Assembly (NCBI GenBank): GCA_963708725.1
Contig: CAVPTL010000014.1
Location: 434,001 to 498,000 of the forward strand
From: CAVPTL01 sp963708725
GTDB lineage: Bacteria > Actinomycetota > Thermoleophilia > Gaiellales > JAICJC01
Length of the DNA stretch: 64,000 bases
Reading direction: 5' to 3'
How positions within the stretch are numbered: position 1 is the first letter of the stretch; each line of letters opens with the position of its first letter. Below the pieces are notes generated by a model. That model saw only the letters and a list, made by a program, of their open reading frames with translations, ran no database searches and was not told the DNA's origin. This document shows, piece by piece, positions 8,722 to 17,504 of this stretch. Position numbers and translations under genes: made by a program.

Positions 8722-9048
8722 CTAGTCCTGGAGCGTGCGAGCGCTCGCGAGCACGAGGATCGCGGCTACCGCGATCGACGCGAGGAACTCGACGAGCCAG
8801 CTACCACCCAGCCATTGCCGCCCGACGATGCCGCCGAGCAGTGAGCCGGCGATGCCAAACAGCGCGGTGGCGCCGAGCCCGAGGTCTTGTCGTCCGGGAA
8901 CGAACAGCCGCGCCAGCCCACCCACGATCAGTCCCATCACCCCGTACCACAGCAGCAACCACACGATATGCGCGGTGAAGCCAAGGATTCCGATCCCAAA
9001 GGCGAGGAACAGGATTACCAGGATGAGTGCAATCAGGGCGGCTGGCAC
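8722..9048 (-). CDS. GlsB/YeaQ/YmgE-family small membrane protein
   Basis: A 108-residue hydrophobic protein with three or four membrane segments. Gly-rich helices such as WYGVMGLIVGGLARLFVPG and LGATALFGIAGSLLGGIVG are the signature of the transglycosylase-associated (GlsB/YeaQ) family. It is longer than the common 82-90 residues because of an extra N-terminal helix. The start is GTG. The two-component genes begin 8 bases downstream, so it probably shares their transcript and may be part of an envelope or osmotic stress response. The reading frame of the upstream IPT/TIG gene runs through most of this gene in another frame. Confidence 0.8.
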   Translation of the reverse strand: MPAALIALILVILFLAFGIGILGFTAHIVWLLLWYGVMGLIVGGLARLFVPGRQDLGLGATALFGIAGSLLGGIVGRQWLGGSWLVEFLASIAVAAILVLASARTLQD

Positions 9049-10171
9049 GGCCGTATTCTAGATGATGGCGAGGGCTGCCGCCGCCGTCTATCCCCTTGCC
9101 AACAGCGGGCGTCTGCGAGAACCCGCAGCACCACTGGGCACTGTCGGTGGGTGAGGCGACGCTGATCAGACCGCTCGAGTTCCCGGCGGCGCCGTCGACC
9201 TCGATCAACGAGTCCGACACGATGCGGAATGCCACCGAAAGGCCACCGGCGGTAACGCTGGTCACGCCCGTGAAGTTCACCCCGGTGAGATCCCAGGTGT
9301 ACGGCCCGCCGCTCGAGTCCGGTCGGAAGCTGTTGATGATGATCTTGCCGTGAATCACGGTGAAGACGGCGCTCGACTGTGCTGAGCCGACGTAGTTTGT
9401 GACCTTGATCTTCCCGGTAACTGCCGAAGCCGGTACCTTCGCGGTGATTTGCGTGGGGGAGTTGACCGTGAACGTTGCCTCGGATCCACCGAACTGAACG
9501 CTGGTGATGGCGGTGAAGCCTGTCCCCTTGATCACGACGGTCGTGCCCACTGCGCCGCTGGTGGGGTTGAAGGAGGTGACTGACGGCAGAGGGGTCGGCA
9601 GCACGGTGTAGACATCCGCGGTCTGAACCCCGCCAAGCGCGTTCGCGACCCGGATCTTCCCGGTCATCGCGCCCGGCGGGACGATCGCGGTGATCTGCGT
9701 GGACGAGTTGATCGTGAAGGTGGCCTCAACGCCGCCGAACTGGACGCTTGAGGCGCCGGCGAAGTTCACGCCTGTGATCACGACCTTCGATCCGACAACC
9801 CCGCTTTTTGGGGTGAATGTCGGCAGGCTCGGTGGGGTCTTGACCACGGTGAAGAGCGCCGCGCTCTGTACCGCCCCGGCCGGCGTCTGAACCCGGATGT
9901 GGCCGGTCAACGGCGCCGTCGGCAACGTGGCCGAGATCTGGGTTGCGGAGTCGACGGTGAACGCCGCCGCCTTCCCCCCGATCGACACGCTCGTCGCCCC
10001 CGTGAATCCCGTGCCGGTGATGACCACCTTCGTGCCGGTGATACCCCCGGCGGGAGAGAACGACGAAATCTTCAAACCGGGTACAGCGGCGATCCCTCCC
10101 GCCGAACTCACCACCGCAAGCCCCACCGCTGCGACCACCGCGAGCGATAGCCTCCAAACGTTCCTCGACAT
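8801..10171 (-). CDS. secreted IPT/TIG-repeat protein, 3' end probably frameshifted
   Basis: The open frame is 456 codons. A signal peptide (MSRNVWRLSLAVVAAVGLAVVSSAGGIAA) is followed by four IPT/TIG immunoglobulin-like repeats. Each opens with a SFSPAGG-like turn, then GTKVVITGTGFTGATSVxxGG, and ends with IRVxxxxGxxxS. Such repeats form surface or secreted binding scaffolds. The last repeat ends near 9120. The frame then continues as low-quality, Arg/His-rich sequence for about 300 bases, 248 of them across the GlsB-type gene. One frame over, a TAG at 9088-9090 would end the protein 39 bases before that gene's start. I therefore suspect a recent 3' frameshift or sequencing error and trust the coding call only down to about base 9120. 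Confidence 0.8.
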   Translation of the reverse strand: MSRNVWRLSLAVVAAVGLAVVSSAGGIAAVPGLKISSFSPAGGITGTKVVITGTGFTGATSVSIGGKAAAFTVDSATQISATLPTAPLTGHIRVQTPAGAVQSAALFTVVKTPPSLPTFTPKSGVVGSKVVITGVNFAGASSVQFGGVEATFTINSSTQITAIVPPGAMTGKIRVANALGGVQTADVYTVLPTPLPSVTSFNPTSGAVGTTVVIKGTGFTAITSVQFGGSEATFTVNSPTQITAKVPASAVTGKIKVTNYVGSAQSSAVFTVIHGKIIINSFRPDSSGGPYTWDLTGVNFTGVTSVTAGGLSVAFRIVSDSLIEVDGAAGNSSGLISVASPTDSAQWCCGFSQTPAVGKGIDGGGSPRHHLEYGRASRPDCTHPGNPVPRLWDRNPWLHRAYRVVAAVVRGDGTDRGWAGAAVRSRTTRPRARRHRAVWHRRLTARRHRRAAMAGW

Positions 10172-10226
10172 CCCTACGACCCCCGTGTTTCGTGAGCAGA
10201 TTCCGGGAAGCGTAGTATTTTAAAGC

Positions 10227-10254
10227 AGTATGGGCAAGTTTAGTACTCTGTAAA
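10227..10254 (-). promoter_or_regulatory. candidate promoter for the IPT/TIG gene
   Basis: In an unusually A+T-rich gap between the divergent IPT/TIG and ppc genes, the minus strand reads TTTACA (10254-10249), a 16-base spacer, then CATACT (10232-10227). This resembles a primary sigma -35/-10 pair and would leave a leader of about 50 bases. The call rests on sequence similarity only. Confidence 0.3.
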
Positions 10255-10311
10255 GATCATATTTGCAAGCGATGGAGGGCGGCCACCCCCTGATCGTCTA
10301 GCCTTGTCTGG

Positions 10312-12858
10312 GTGGCGCAACCCGACACCTCCCGCGGCTTCACCGCCGCCGTCGACCCCGATCTCGCCAGGGATCTGACCCTCTTCGACGATCTGCTCGC
10401 GCGCGTGTTGCTCGAGCAGGAAGGCCAGTCGGCAGTGGCGGTGCTCGATCGCCTGCGCGAGCTGTCGCGCAGCGGGCGTGAACACGGTTGGCTTCAAGAC
10501 GATGTCGAGTTGCGCGCCGCGGTTGCCGCGCTCGACCCGCACGGACGCGATCTTGCCCTGCGCGCGTTCACCCTCCACTTCCAGCTCATGAACCTGGCCG
10601 AGCAGCACCATCGGCTGCGCCGCCGGCGTCGCACCAGCCGGCCGCGCGAGACGCTGTCCCAGGCGGTCGCCGACCTCCGTGCGCGGGGCCTCGACGCCGA
10701 CCAGCTGCGCGGCCTCGCCGAACAGATTTCGGTGCGGCTGGTGCTGACCGCGCACCCCACCGAAGCCGCCCGCCGCACCGTCCTGGCCGCCCAGGTGCGG
10801 CTCGCCGACCAGCTCGAGCGACTCGACGCTCCCTGGCTCAGCGACGCCGATCGGGAGAGCGCGCGCGACTCGATCGCGGGCGACATCGAGCTGCTGTGGC
10901 AGACCGACGAGGTGCGTTCGACCCGGCCGTCGGTCGACGATGAGATCCGGCACACGCTGTGGTTCTTCGAGACGAGCCTGCTCGAAGCTTCGGCCGATGT
11001 GGCCGAGGCGTGGGAGCGCGAGTTCCCGGGAGTGCCCCTGCCGCTTCGGTTCGGAAGCTGGGTGGGCGGCGACCGCGACGGCAACCCCTACGTCAAGGAC
11101 GAACACCTCGCAGTGGCCCTTGGCCGCGCCCGTCAGCTGGCGCTCAAGTCGTTTCGCGAGCAGGCCCGCAATCTCACTCGCGCGCTTGGTATGTCCTCGG
11201 CGCTGGCAGGGGCCTCACCGGAGCTGAGCGAATCGATCGAGCGCGACGAGCGGGAGCTTCCCTGGGTCGCACGCGAGGTCGGCGAGCGCAATCGCTCCGA
11301 GCCCTATCGCCGAAAGCTCACCGCCATCCACCGCCGGCTCGACAACGAGCTGGTCGGGCGCGACGAGCCCGGGTACGCCGACGAGCAGGAGTTTCGCCTC
11401 GATCTCGACCTGATCGACGCCAGCCTGCGCGGCCACCGCGGCACGCGGATCGCCGATACCAAACTCGCCCGGATGAGGCGACAAGCGCAGATCTTCGGGC
11501 TCCATCTGGGGCAACTCGACGTGCGCGTCCACGCTCGCGACCTGGCCGGCCCCGAGCTGGCCGCGACGCTCGAGGCGATCGCCGCCGCCCAGGCCCGTTT
11601 CGGGAGCGAGGCGGTCCGCCGGATGATCATCTCCGGGGTCGAATCAGCGGCCGATATCGCCGCGGCCACCACGGCCACGGCCGGTTATGAGCTGGCCATC
11701 GTGCCGCTGTTCGAATCGATCGACGCGTTGCAGGCCGCTCCCGCGATTCTCGAAGAGGCGCTCGCCGACCCCGAGTTCGGTGATCGCGCGATTCGGATAC
11801 TGGGTGCCGTTACCGTGATGGTGGGCTACTCCGACTCGGGGAAGGACGGCGGCATCCTCACCGCCCAGTGGGAGATCTCAAAGGCCCAGGAGCGTCTCGC
11901 CGATCTGGGCCGCAGGCTCGAAACCCCCATCCGGTTCTTTCACGGCCGCGGCGGATCGGTTGGCCGCGGTGGCGGCCCAACCCACGCCGCCATCCTCGCC
12001 CAACCACCCGCCTATCCGCCCGGCCAGATCGAGCTGACCGAGCAGGGCGAGACGATCTCATTCACCTACGGGCTGGAAGCGCTGGCCGCGCGAAACCTCG
12101 AGTCGGTGGTCGCAGCCACGCTCGAGGCGGCGCACCCACGTGCCGACGCCCGCCATTCACCCCAGCAGCGCGCGCTCCTCGAGCGACTGTCGGTGAGCGC
12201 CAGCGGCGCCTACCGCGAATTGCTCGACGACCCCGCCCTGCCCTCGTTCGTCCGCGAGTTCACGCCCCTGGAAGAGCTCAGCCTGGTGCGTATCGGCTCG
12301 CGGCCGGCCCGACGGTCACAGGACCCCGACCTGCGGGCGCTGCGTGCCATCCCGTGGGTGTTCTCGTGGACGCAGACGCGGATGCTGGTACCCGCCTGGT
12401 ACGGCGTTGGTACCGCCCTGGCTCCGGCGCTGCACGATCTCGGCACGCGTCGAGAGCTGCGTGATCTGTACGCCGGATCGCCCTTCTTCCGGAGCCTGCT
12501 CAACAACGTCGAGATGGCGCTCGCCAAGTCGTCGCTGCGGGTCGCGGGGCTCTACCGCACGCTGGTGCACCATCCCGAGGGTGGGCGGATCTTCGAACGG
12601 CTCGAGCAGGAGTGCGATCTGGCACGCGCGGCGGTGCTCGAGATCGGACAGACGCGGGAGCTGCTCGATCGTCACCCCGCCGTGCAGCGTGCCATCCACC
12701 TGCGAAATCCCGATGTCGATCCGATCAATGCACTCCAGGTGGAGCTGTTGCAGCGCTGGCGCGACCCGGATCTCTCGGATGCCGCACGGCTCGAACTCGA
12801 GCGTCCGCTCGCGCGCTCGATCGCCGGGATCGCCGCCGCGCTTCGCAATACCGGCTGA
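10312..12858 (+). CDS. ppc: phosphoenolpyruvate carboxylase
   Basis: An 848-residue PEP carboxylase that makes oxaloacetate from PEP and bicarbonate, refilling the TCA cycle. Active-site blocks are in place: LVLTAHPTEA with the catalytic His, SWVGGDRDGNP, MVGYSDSGKDGG, FHGRGGSVGRGGGP (the mobile catalytic loop) and QGETISFTYG. The C-terminus ends in RNTG as is typical of the family, and the length is close to the usual 850-930. The GTG start gives MAQPDTSRGF. No neighbouring gene shares its pathway. The convergent small secreted protein ends at the next base. Confidence 0.97.
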   Translation: MAQPDTSRGFTAAVDPDLARDLTLFDDLLARVLLEQEGQSAVAVLDRLRELSRSGREHGWLQDDVELRAAVAALDPHGRDLALRAFTLHFQLMNLAEQHHRLRRRRRTSRPRETLSQAVADLRARGLDADQLRGLAEQISVRLVLTAHPTEAARRTVLAAQVRLADQLERLDAPWLSDADRESARDSIAGDIELLWQTDEVRSTRPSVDDEIRHTLWFFETSLLEASADVAEAWEREFPGVPLPLRFGSWVGGDRDGNPYVKDEHLAVALGRARQLALKSFREQARNLTRALGMSSALAGASPELSESIERDERELPWVAREVGERNRSEPYRRKLTAIHRRLDNELVGRDEPGYADEQEFRLDLDLIDASLRGHRGTRIADTKLARMRRQAQIFGLHLGQLDVRVHARDLAGPELAATLEAIAAAQARFGSEAVRRMIISGVESAADIAAATTATAGYELAIVPLFESIDALQAAPAILEEALADPEFGDRAIRILGAVTVMVGYSDSGKDGGILTAQWEISKAQERLADLGRRLETPIRFFHGRGGSVGRGGGPTHAAILAQPPAYPPGQIELTEQGETISFTYGLEALAARNLESVVAATLEAAHPRADARHSPQQRALLERLSVSASGAYRELLDDPALPSFVREFTPLEELSLVRIGSRPARRSQDPDLRALRAIPWVFSWTQTRMLVPAWYGVGTALAPALHDLGTRRELRDLYAGSPFFRSLLNNVEMALAKSSLRVAGLYRTLVHHPEGGRIFERLEQECDLARAAVLEIGQTRELLDRHPAVQRAIHLRNPDVDPINALQVELLQRWRDPDLSDAARLELERPLARSIAGIAAALRNTG

Positions 12859-13266
12859 CTACGAGGGTCGGGTGATCGTGAGGCCGACGGTCGCACCGGG
12901 CTTGGTGCTCTTGCCCACCACCACGTTGTACCAGCCCTTGGTCGTCTGCGTGCGATTCACGCTGCAGTAGATCGTCCCCAGCGCACCGTTACATCCGGAG
13001 AGGCTGCCGGTGTCGATCAGGAGCACGTCCTCTTTCCAGCCCGCCTTCTTGAGGCTCACGACGAAGTGGGCGTGCGGGTTTCGCACGTCCGACCAGTGGA
13101 ACACCACCTTCAGGCGACCGGTCTTGGTCATGTGCACCAGAAACGTGCGGTGGGTAAAGCCGTTGGCGAGCCGGAAGTTGTGGTCTCTGACCACCGCACC
13201 GAACGCGAGCACGGGCACCGCGAGTGCGATCACCACAGCTGCAATGCCGATCCAGCGACGGCTCAT
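12859..13266 (-). CDS. small secreted protein of unknown function
   Basis: A 135-residue protein that I do not recognise. Residues 1-24 (MSRRWIGIAAVVIALAVPVLAFG) form a signal peptide or N-terminal anchor. The mature part is predicted beta-rich, with LKVVFHWSD, HAHFVVSLKKAG and a C-terminal WYNVVVGKSTKPGATVGLTITRP strand pattern. Two Cys (LSGCNGALGTIYCSV) could form a disulfide. The layout resembles a small extracellular beta-sandwich. It lies directly tail to tail with ppc. Confidence 0.7.
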   Translation of the reverse strand: MSRRWIGIAAVVIALAVPVLAFGAVVRDHNFRLANGFTHRTFLVHMTKTGRLKVVFHWSDVRNPHAHFVVSLKKAGWKEDVLLIDTGSLSGCNGALGTIYCSVNRTQTTKGWYNVVVGKSTKPGATVGLTITRPS

Positions 13267-13290
13267 GACGCGACGAAGTGTATGCCCGGC

Positions 13291-13782
13291 TCAACCGAGG
13301 ATCAAGGCCATTTGTTGCTGTCGATACGAAAAGATCCGGCGCAGATCACGCGCCGCCACGGTCGCGTTTTGGAGCTCGTGGGCCGCCCGGCCTCCGTGCA
13401 TGCGGTACGAGACCGAGTCGGCGCACAGCGTTGCCCCGTCGAGGTCGGCAAAGCGATGCTCATGCACCCAGCGCGCATACGGCCCCGACGTCTGACGATC
13501 GACGAACCGGTGCGGAGGTTCCCACGCCGAGATCAGCGTCCGCCACCGCAGTGGAACCCGGTGCAGCCGGAGCCGGTAGTCGATCACCGCCCCTTCGCCG
13601 AGCTCGATCGGCGTGGGCGTGACGATCACGAATTGCAGCCAATCAGGTGTGAGCCGCTCGAGGTTGGCGGCGTCCGAAAAGAACGCGAACACCTCGTCGA
13701 TCGGCCGTGGAAGCACCATCCGCGCATCCAGCCGGTGGCCGGCCTGGTCGCGCTTGATGGTGACGATCGGGTCGGGTAACAC
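13291..13782 (-). CDS. SRPBCC (START-like) family protein
   Basis: A 163-residue protein of the SRPBCC/Bet v1-like fold, a hydrophobic-pocket domain used for lipids, polyketides or other ligands. The opening ARMVLPRPIDEVFAFFSDAANLERLTP is the classic polyketide cyclase/dehydrase-type start. The rest follows the strand-helix pattern with YRLRLHRVPLRWRTLI and RFVDRQTSGPYARWVHEHRF. It begins with GTG, 15 bases downstream of repeat copy 1. Its ligand is unknown and the neighbours do not suggest one. Confidence 0.82.
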   Translation of the reverse strand: MLPDPIVTIKRDQAGHRLDARMVLPRPIDEVFAFFSDAANLERLTPDWLQFVIVTPTPIELGEGAVIDYRLRLHRVPLRWRTLISAWEPPHRFVDRQTSGPYARWVHEHRFADLDGATLCADSVSYRMHGGRAAHELQNATVAARDLRRIFSYRQQQMALILG

Positions 13783-13797
13783 CCCCGCACGCTAGCC

Positions 13798-13828
13798 GTG
13801 AATACCGGTGCCTGGCACCGTTATTCAC
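13798..13828. repeat. stop-codon palindrome, copy 1
   Basis: GTGAATACCGGTGCC (13798-13812), T, then GGCACCGTTATTCAC (13814-13828). The arms of 15 bp have one mismatch. On the minus strand the arm supplies the TGA stop (13827-13825) of the PHP gene. This is the only one of the five copies lying between two genes on the same strand: it is upstream of the SRPBCC gene. Confidence 0.85.
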
Positions 13829-14538
13829 GCGGTGAGCGCCAGCTCCGCCAGGTCGAGCTTTCCGGGCCGGGACGGATCGCCGGGTCGCACGAGCATCGCC
13901 GGCTCGGACGAACGCAGGAAGTTGATGACCGCCGAGGGTGTACGCGCCACGGGGATCATGGTCTTCCACGTCGCCATGTGCGCCGGGATGTGGAAATCGC
14001 CTCCGGCAACCGCCGGCAGATCTGTCTCGGCCACCCACGAGAACACATGGTTTCGGTTGATCAGCTCGAATCGATGCGCCAGCGAACGCAGGTCTCGGTC
14101 GAGCCACCACCGGCGAGTCGTGCGGCCGGGGGTCGGGTCGCTCTCGAGTGCGTGCGGATGCACAGCGATCACCGCGGCTCCCTGACTTCGGGCCCGCTCC
14201 AGTGCGGCTTCCAGGCCGTCCTCGAGGCCGACATAGCAGTGGGTGCCAATCACGACCGCATGGGCCGCCCAGGCGGGGTCGGCGTCGTCCCAGGTCAGTT
14301 CCAGACCGGGGATCACGGACATACCGTACGCCGCCTGCGCGCGCACGTTCTCGAGTTGGATCGCGCGCAGGTACGGCGCGAACACCTCTTCGGTGATCAT
14401 CGTGTGATTGCGGACGACGTGATCGGTGATGCACAGCACGTCGTAACCGGCGCTTCCGTAGATGTCCACCACCTCGGCCATCGACAGCTCGCCGTCGCTC
14501 CAGGTGGTGTGGGCGTGAAGTTCGCAGAGAAGGTTCAT
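13825..14538 (-). CDS. PHP-domain metal-dependent phosphoesterase
   Basis: A 237-residue PHP superfamily protein. The opening CELHAHTTWSDGELSMAEV is motif I with the metal-binding His-x-His and Asp. CITDHVV, GLELTW and VIAVHPH follow in the positions of the later metal ligands, and GGDFHIPAHMATWKTM is the C-terminal ligand block. Stand-alone members hydrolyse phosphate esters; some CehA/McbA-like members act on other bonds. The stop codon TGA is part of repeat copy 1. It lies divergent from the MFS exporter gene, with 84 bases between. Confidence 0.85.
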   Translation of the reverse strand: MNLLCELHAHTTWSDGELSMAEVVDIYGSAGYDVLCITDHVVRNHTMITEEVFAPYLRAIQLENVRAQAAYGMSVIPGLELTWDDADPAWAAHAVVIGTHCYVGLEDGLEAALERARSQGAAVIAVHPHALESDPTPGRTTRRWWLDRDLRSLAHRFELINRNHVFSWVAETDLPAVAGGDFHIPAHMATWKTMIPVARTPSAVINFLRSSEPAMLVRPGDPSRPGKLDLAELALTA

Positions 14539-14622
14539 GCTCGGAGTTTCCCCCCGCACACTCCCCGGTGGGGTGCAGAAACGGTTACCGATTCGCAAAC
14601 ATCGGGATACTCTCCAGGCGGT

Positions 14623-15774
14623 TTGAAGGTCTCCTCGATCATCGTCGCGGTCACATTTGCCGTGACGATGGCCGCCACCACCGTCTCGAGCCCGCTGTAT
14701 CCCGGGTACGTCGCCGCCTTCGGGCTCTCGCCCCTCGACATCACGATCGTGTTTGCGGCCTACGGCGCGGCGGTCATGTGCGGACTCGCAACGTTCGGGA
14801 GAGTGTCCGATCACTACGGCCGCAAACCGCCTCTGGCGGTTGCGCTGGCGGTGGGCATCCTCGCGATGGCGGTGTTCGTGGTCGCCCAGGGCCTCGGCCT
14901 GTTACTGGTCGGACGGGTGCTGATCGGGCTCACCGCAGGCGTCTACACCGGCACGGCCACGGCGTGGCTGGTCGACCTCGATGTCAACCGGGTGCGAGCC
15001 ACCAAGCTTGCGATCGCGGCGAACCTCGGCGGGCTCGGATTCGGACCGTTGCTGGCCGGCGCCCTCGCGCAGTGGGCACCGCGGCCGCTGCGAACGGTGT
15101 ACGTGGTCGAGCTGGTGCTGCTAACGCTCGGGCTGATCGCCCATCGATGGTTACCCGAGACGGTGGAGCGCGGCCCGTTCCAACTCGATTTCGGTGCGCT
15201 GCTCCCACCGCGTGACGTGCTCTCGGTGTTCATACCCGCCGCGACCGCGGCGATCGCCGCCTTCGGCTGTTCGGGCGTACTCGGCTCGACGGCGCCGGCG
15301 ATGCTGCGCGAGGTGTTTGGGATCGGCGACCCGCTCGCGGTCGGGGTGTTGCTGTGGGCGTCGTTCACCTCAGGTGTGGCCGGCCAGTTCCTGGCCCGTC
15401 GGGTACCGCCGTCTCGGGGATTGATCCAGGGCTGCTTTGGCCTGGTCTTGGGGGTCGGGCTGCTGGCGATCGCGCTCGAAGCCGAGATCCTGATCGCGCT
15501 GATTCTGGCGGCCTTGATCAGCGGATTGGCGATGGGCGTCATCATCGGGGCCGGCCTCGGGCTTCTGACCAGCGCCGCGCCCCCCGAGCGACGAGGGCAG
15601 GTTGCCTCGGCCTACTTTCTGGCCGCCTACATCGGACTGGTGATCCCCGTCGTCGGGTTCGGCCTGGTCGAGACCAGCACCGGACTCGTCACCGCTGGGC
15701 TGATCTTCTCCGGTGTCGTGGCCGTCGCGGCGCTCGCCTCGGCCGCGGGCGTGCAGCGCTACCGCCCGTCCTAG
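14623..15774 (+). CDS. MFS transporter
   Basis: About 383 residues with twelve hydrophobic segments, an inner-membrane secondary transporter probably working as a drug or metabolite exporter. The loop between helices 2 and 3 reads GRVSDHYGRKPPL, the MFS signature. TTG at 14623 (MKVSSIIVAVTF) is the best start because the first membrane helix follows at once; the open frame continues upstream for over 800 bases, but that part is antisense to the PHP gene and lacks membrane character. The 3' end overlaps the convergent DsbA-family gene by 4 bases. The substrate cannot be predicted. Confidence 0.85.
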   Translation: MKVSSIIVAVTFAVTMAATTVSSPLYPGYVAAFGLSPLDITIVFAAYGAAVMCGLATFGRVSDHYGRKPPLAVALAVGILAMAVFVVAQGLGLLLVGRVLIGLTAGVYTGTATAWLVDLDVNRVRATKLAIAANLGGLGFGPLLAGALAQWAPRPLRTVYVVELVLLTLGLIAHRWLPETVERGPFQLDFGALLPPRDVLSVFIPAATAAIAAFGCSGVLGSTAPAMLREVFGIGDPLAVGVLLWASFTSGVAGQFLARRVPPSRGLIQGCFGLVLGVGLLAIALEAEILIALILAALISGLAMGVIIGAGLGLLTSAAPPERRGQVASAYFLAAYIGLVIPVVGFGLVETSTGLVTAGLIFSGVVAVAALASAAGVQRYRPS

Positions 15775-16448
15775 TCTGCGATGGCGGCCGTGGTGTGCTC
15801 GGCCCAGCTCTGGACGAGCGCAGCCAGCAGGTACTCGGCCGGCTGGGCGCCCGACGCGCCATAGGTGCGGTCGAACACGAAGAACGGCACCGCCGAAATG
15901 CCGAGTTCGCGGGCGAGCTGCTCGTCGTTTCGAACATCCTCGGCGTGCAGGTCGGTGTCGAGCGCCTCGCGCGCCTGCGCTCGATCGATGCCGATCTCGG
16001 CGGCCAGCTCCGCCAGCGTGTCACGGTCAGAGATCGGCCGGCCCTCGGTCATGTATGCCCGCAGCAATCGCTCGTTGGCGGCCTCTTGCAGGCCCTGGTC
16101 GGCCGCGAGGTGGATCAGGCGATGCCCGTCAAACGTGTTGCCGACCTGAGCACGATCGAGCCGGTAGTCGAGACCGACGTCCGCTGCGATCGTGGTCACC
16201 CGCTCGTGCCGCTGAGCGATCTCGGCCGCATCCATGCCCCGCTCCGTGGCGAGGTAGTCGTCCAGGGAGTGGGGTTCGGACTTCGCCTCGGGAGAGAGCT
16301 CAAAGCTTCGCCAGGTCACATCCACCGAGTCGCGGTGCTCGAACTGCTCGAGCGCCAGATCGAGCTGGCGCTTGCCGATATAGCACCAGGGACACACGAG
16401 GTCGGACCAGACCTCGACCTGGAGTCGCGCGGGCGCCTGCGCGCTCAT
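15771..16448 (-). CDS. DsbA-family oxidoreductase, FrnE-like
   Basis: A 225-residue DsbA/2-hydroxychromene isomerase-type thioredoxin-fold protein. The active site reads WSDLVCPWCYIGK near residue 18, a CxxC pair. Later parts are WRSFELSP and the cis-Pro loop ISAVPFFVFDRTYGASGAQP. There is no signal peptide, so it works in the cytoplasm, as do FrnE-type disulfide or polyketide-related oxidoreductases. The ATG overlaps the stop of the upstream DsbA-family gene (ATGA), so the two are translated as a pair. Confidence 0.9.
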   Translation of the reverse strand: MSAQAPARLQVEVWSDLVCPWCYIGKRQLDLALEQFEHRDSVDVTWRSFELSPEAKSEPHSLDDYLATERGMDAAEIAQRHERVTTIAADVGLDYRLDRAQVGNTFDGHRLIHLAADQGLQEAANERLLRAYMTEGRPISDRDTLAELAAEIGIDRAQAREALDTDLHAEDVRNDEQLARELGISAVPFFVFDRTYGASGAQPAEYLLAALVQSWAEHTTAAIAD

Positions 16449-17389
16449 GCGGCAGGCTCCAGCCGGCGGGTGTCGGCCGCGGCCTCGAGCACGCCTCGCA
16501 TCCAATCGAGTTGCCCCGATGCCGCCCACACCGCACTGTCGCCAAGCGCGACTCGCTCGGCCCGCCCTTCGGACACGAGTTCGAGCATCGCAACCTCGGC
16601 GGCGACCGGATCGGGAGCGTCGTTGCTCCTGGTCAGAAGCGCGGTCACCTCCTGGGTGGTCAGTCCCAGCGGGAACGCCGCGAGTAGCTCGGCCGGATCC
16701 TCGGGCACCTCACGGCGCTGGATGGCGGGATCGAGGTTGGTGACCAGCACGTCGTAGGCCTCGACCTTCTGAAATCCACCGGCCGTGAGCGTGACTCCGT
16801 CGCCGGTAAAGAGCACCGACGGAGCGGTGTAGCGCACCTGGCCATCGGTCTGGGCGGTCTTACCCTGCTTTTCGGCCGCCGATCCGGCGGCGCTTCGGGC
16901 CTCGGCGCGATCACGGTCGTACGCGGCGGTCACCTCGGGGGCGTCGAGCATGGAGGCGAGCGTCGCGGCCTCATGGCCGGTCGCGGCCGACACCACCCGC
17001 ACCAGGTGGTCGTCGTCGTCGAGTACCAGCGGCGAGTTGAACTGCATCAACTGCAACGCCCGCAAAGCGGCCCACTCGGCGCCCGGCTCCAGCAGACGAG
17101 ACGCGACGATGGCGCGACATGCCCGCGCCGTCGCCGAGATGCGCAGCTTCGGCTGGGGAGCAAACGGCATCCCGAACCGCCGGAAGCCGAGGTAGCCCCG
17201 GGCCTGGCGGGCCGTGGTGTAGCCGCGATCGATGTACTGCTGAGCGCTCTCGGTGAGCCCGATCGTGACCAGCCGCCAATCGAGTTGGGCACCGTAGCGC
17301 CACTGGATCACCGTCAGCGCGGGAATTTCGGAGTACGCCCATGGGCACGCTGGATCGGTGTGCAGGACGGTTGTGATCGGATCAGACAT
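16445..17389 (-). CDS. DsbA-family protein with altered active site (CPWA)
   Basis: A 314-residue thioredoxin-fold protein beginning MSDPITTVLHTDPACPWAYSEIPAL. The segment matches a DsbA active site, but the second Cys is Ala (CPWA), so dithiol exchange by the usual CxxC route is not possible; a glutathione-type or binding role is more likely. The middle is all-helical, and the last roughly 90 residues form an extra Ala/Leu-rich helical region. ATG at 17389 is preferred to GTG at 17395 because GGGGAG lies 5 bases upstream. It overlaps the CxxC-bearing DsbA gene downstream, which suggests one functional unit. Confidence 0.82.
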   Translation of the reverse strand: MSDPITTVLHTDPACPWAYSEIPALTVIQWRYGAQLDWRLVTIGLTESAQQYIDRGYTTARQARGYLGFRRFGMPFAPQPKLRISATARACRAIVASRLLEPGAEWAALRALQLMQFNSPLVLDDDDHLVRVVSAATGHEAATLASMLDAPEVTAAYDRDRAEARSAAGSAAEKQGKTAQTDGQVRYTAPSVLFTGDGVTLTAGGFQKVEAYDVLVTNLDPAIQRREVPEDPAELLAAFPLGLTTQEVTALLTRSNDAPDPVAAEVAMLELVSEGRAERVALGDSAVWAASGQLDWMRGVLEAAADTRRLEPAA

Positions 17390-17504
17390 TGCCACTCCCC
17401 GGATGCGTGAGAACTACTTGATCAGCGTAGCATCTCCCTTACGAATCGCCCCCCTCGCGATGCTCACCACGAGTTCACGAAAGGATCGGTTAGAGTCTCC
17501 CGCA

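Noticed and set aside
13798..14622. Apparent long N-terminal extension of the MFS transporter
   Set aside because: The extension is antisense to the PHP gene and lacks membrane segments; TTG at 14623 starts just before the first helix.
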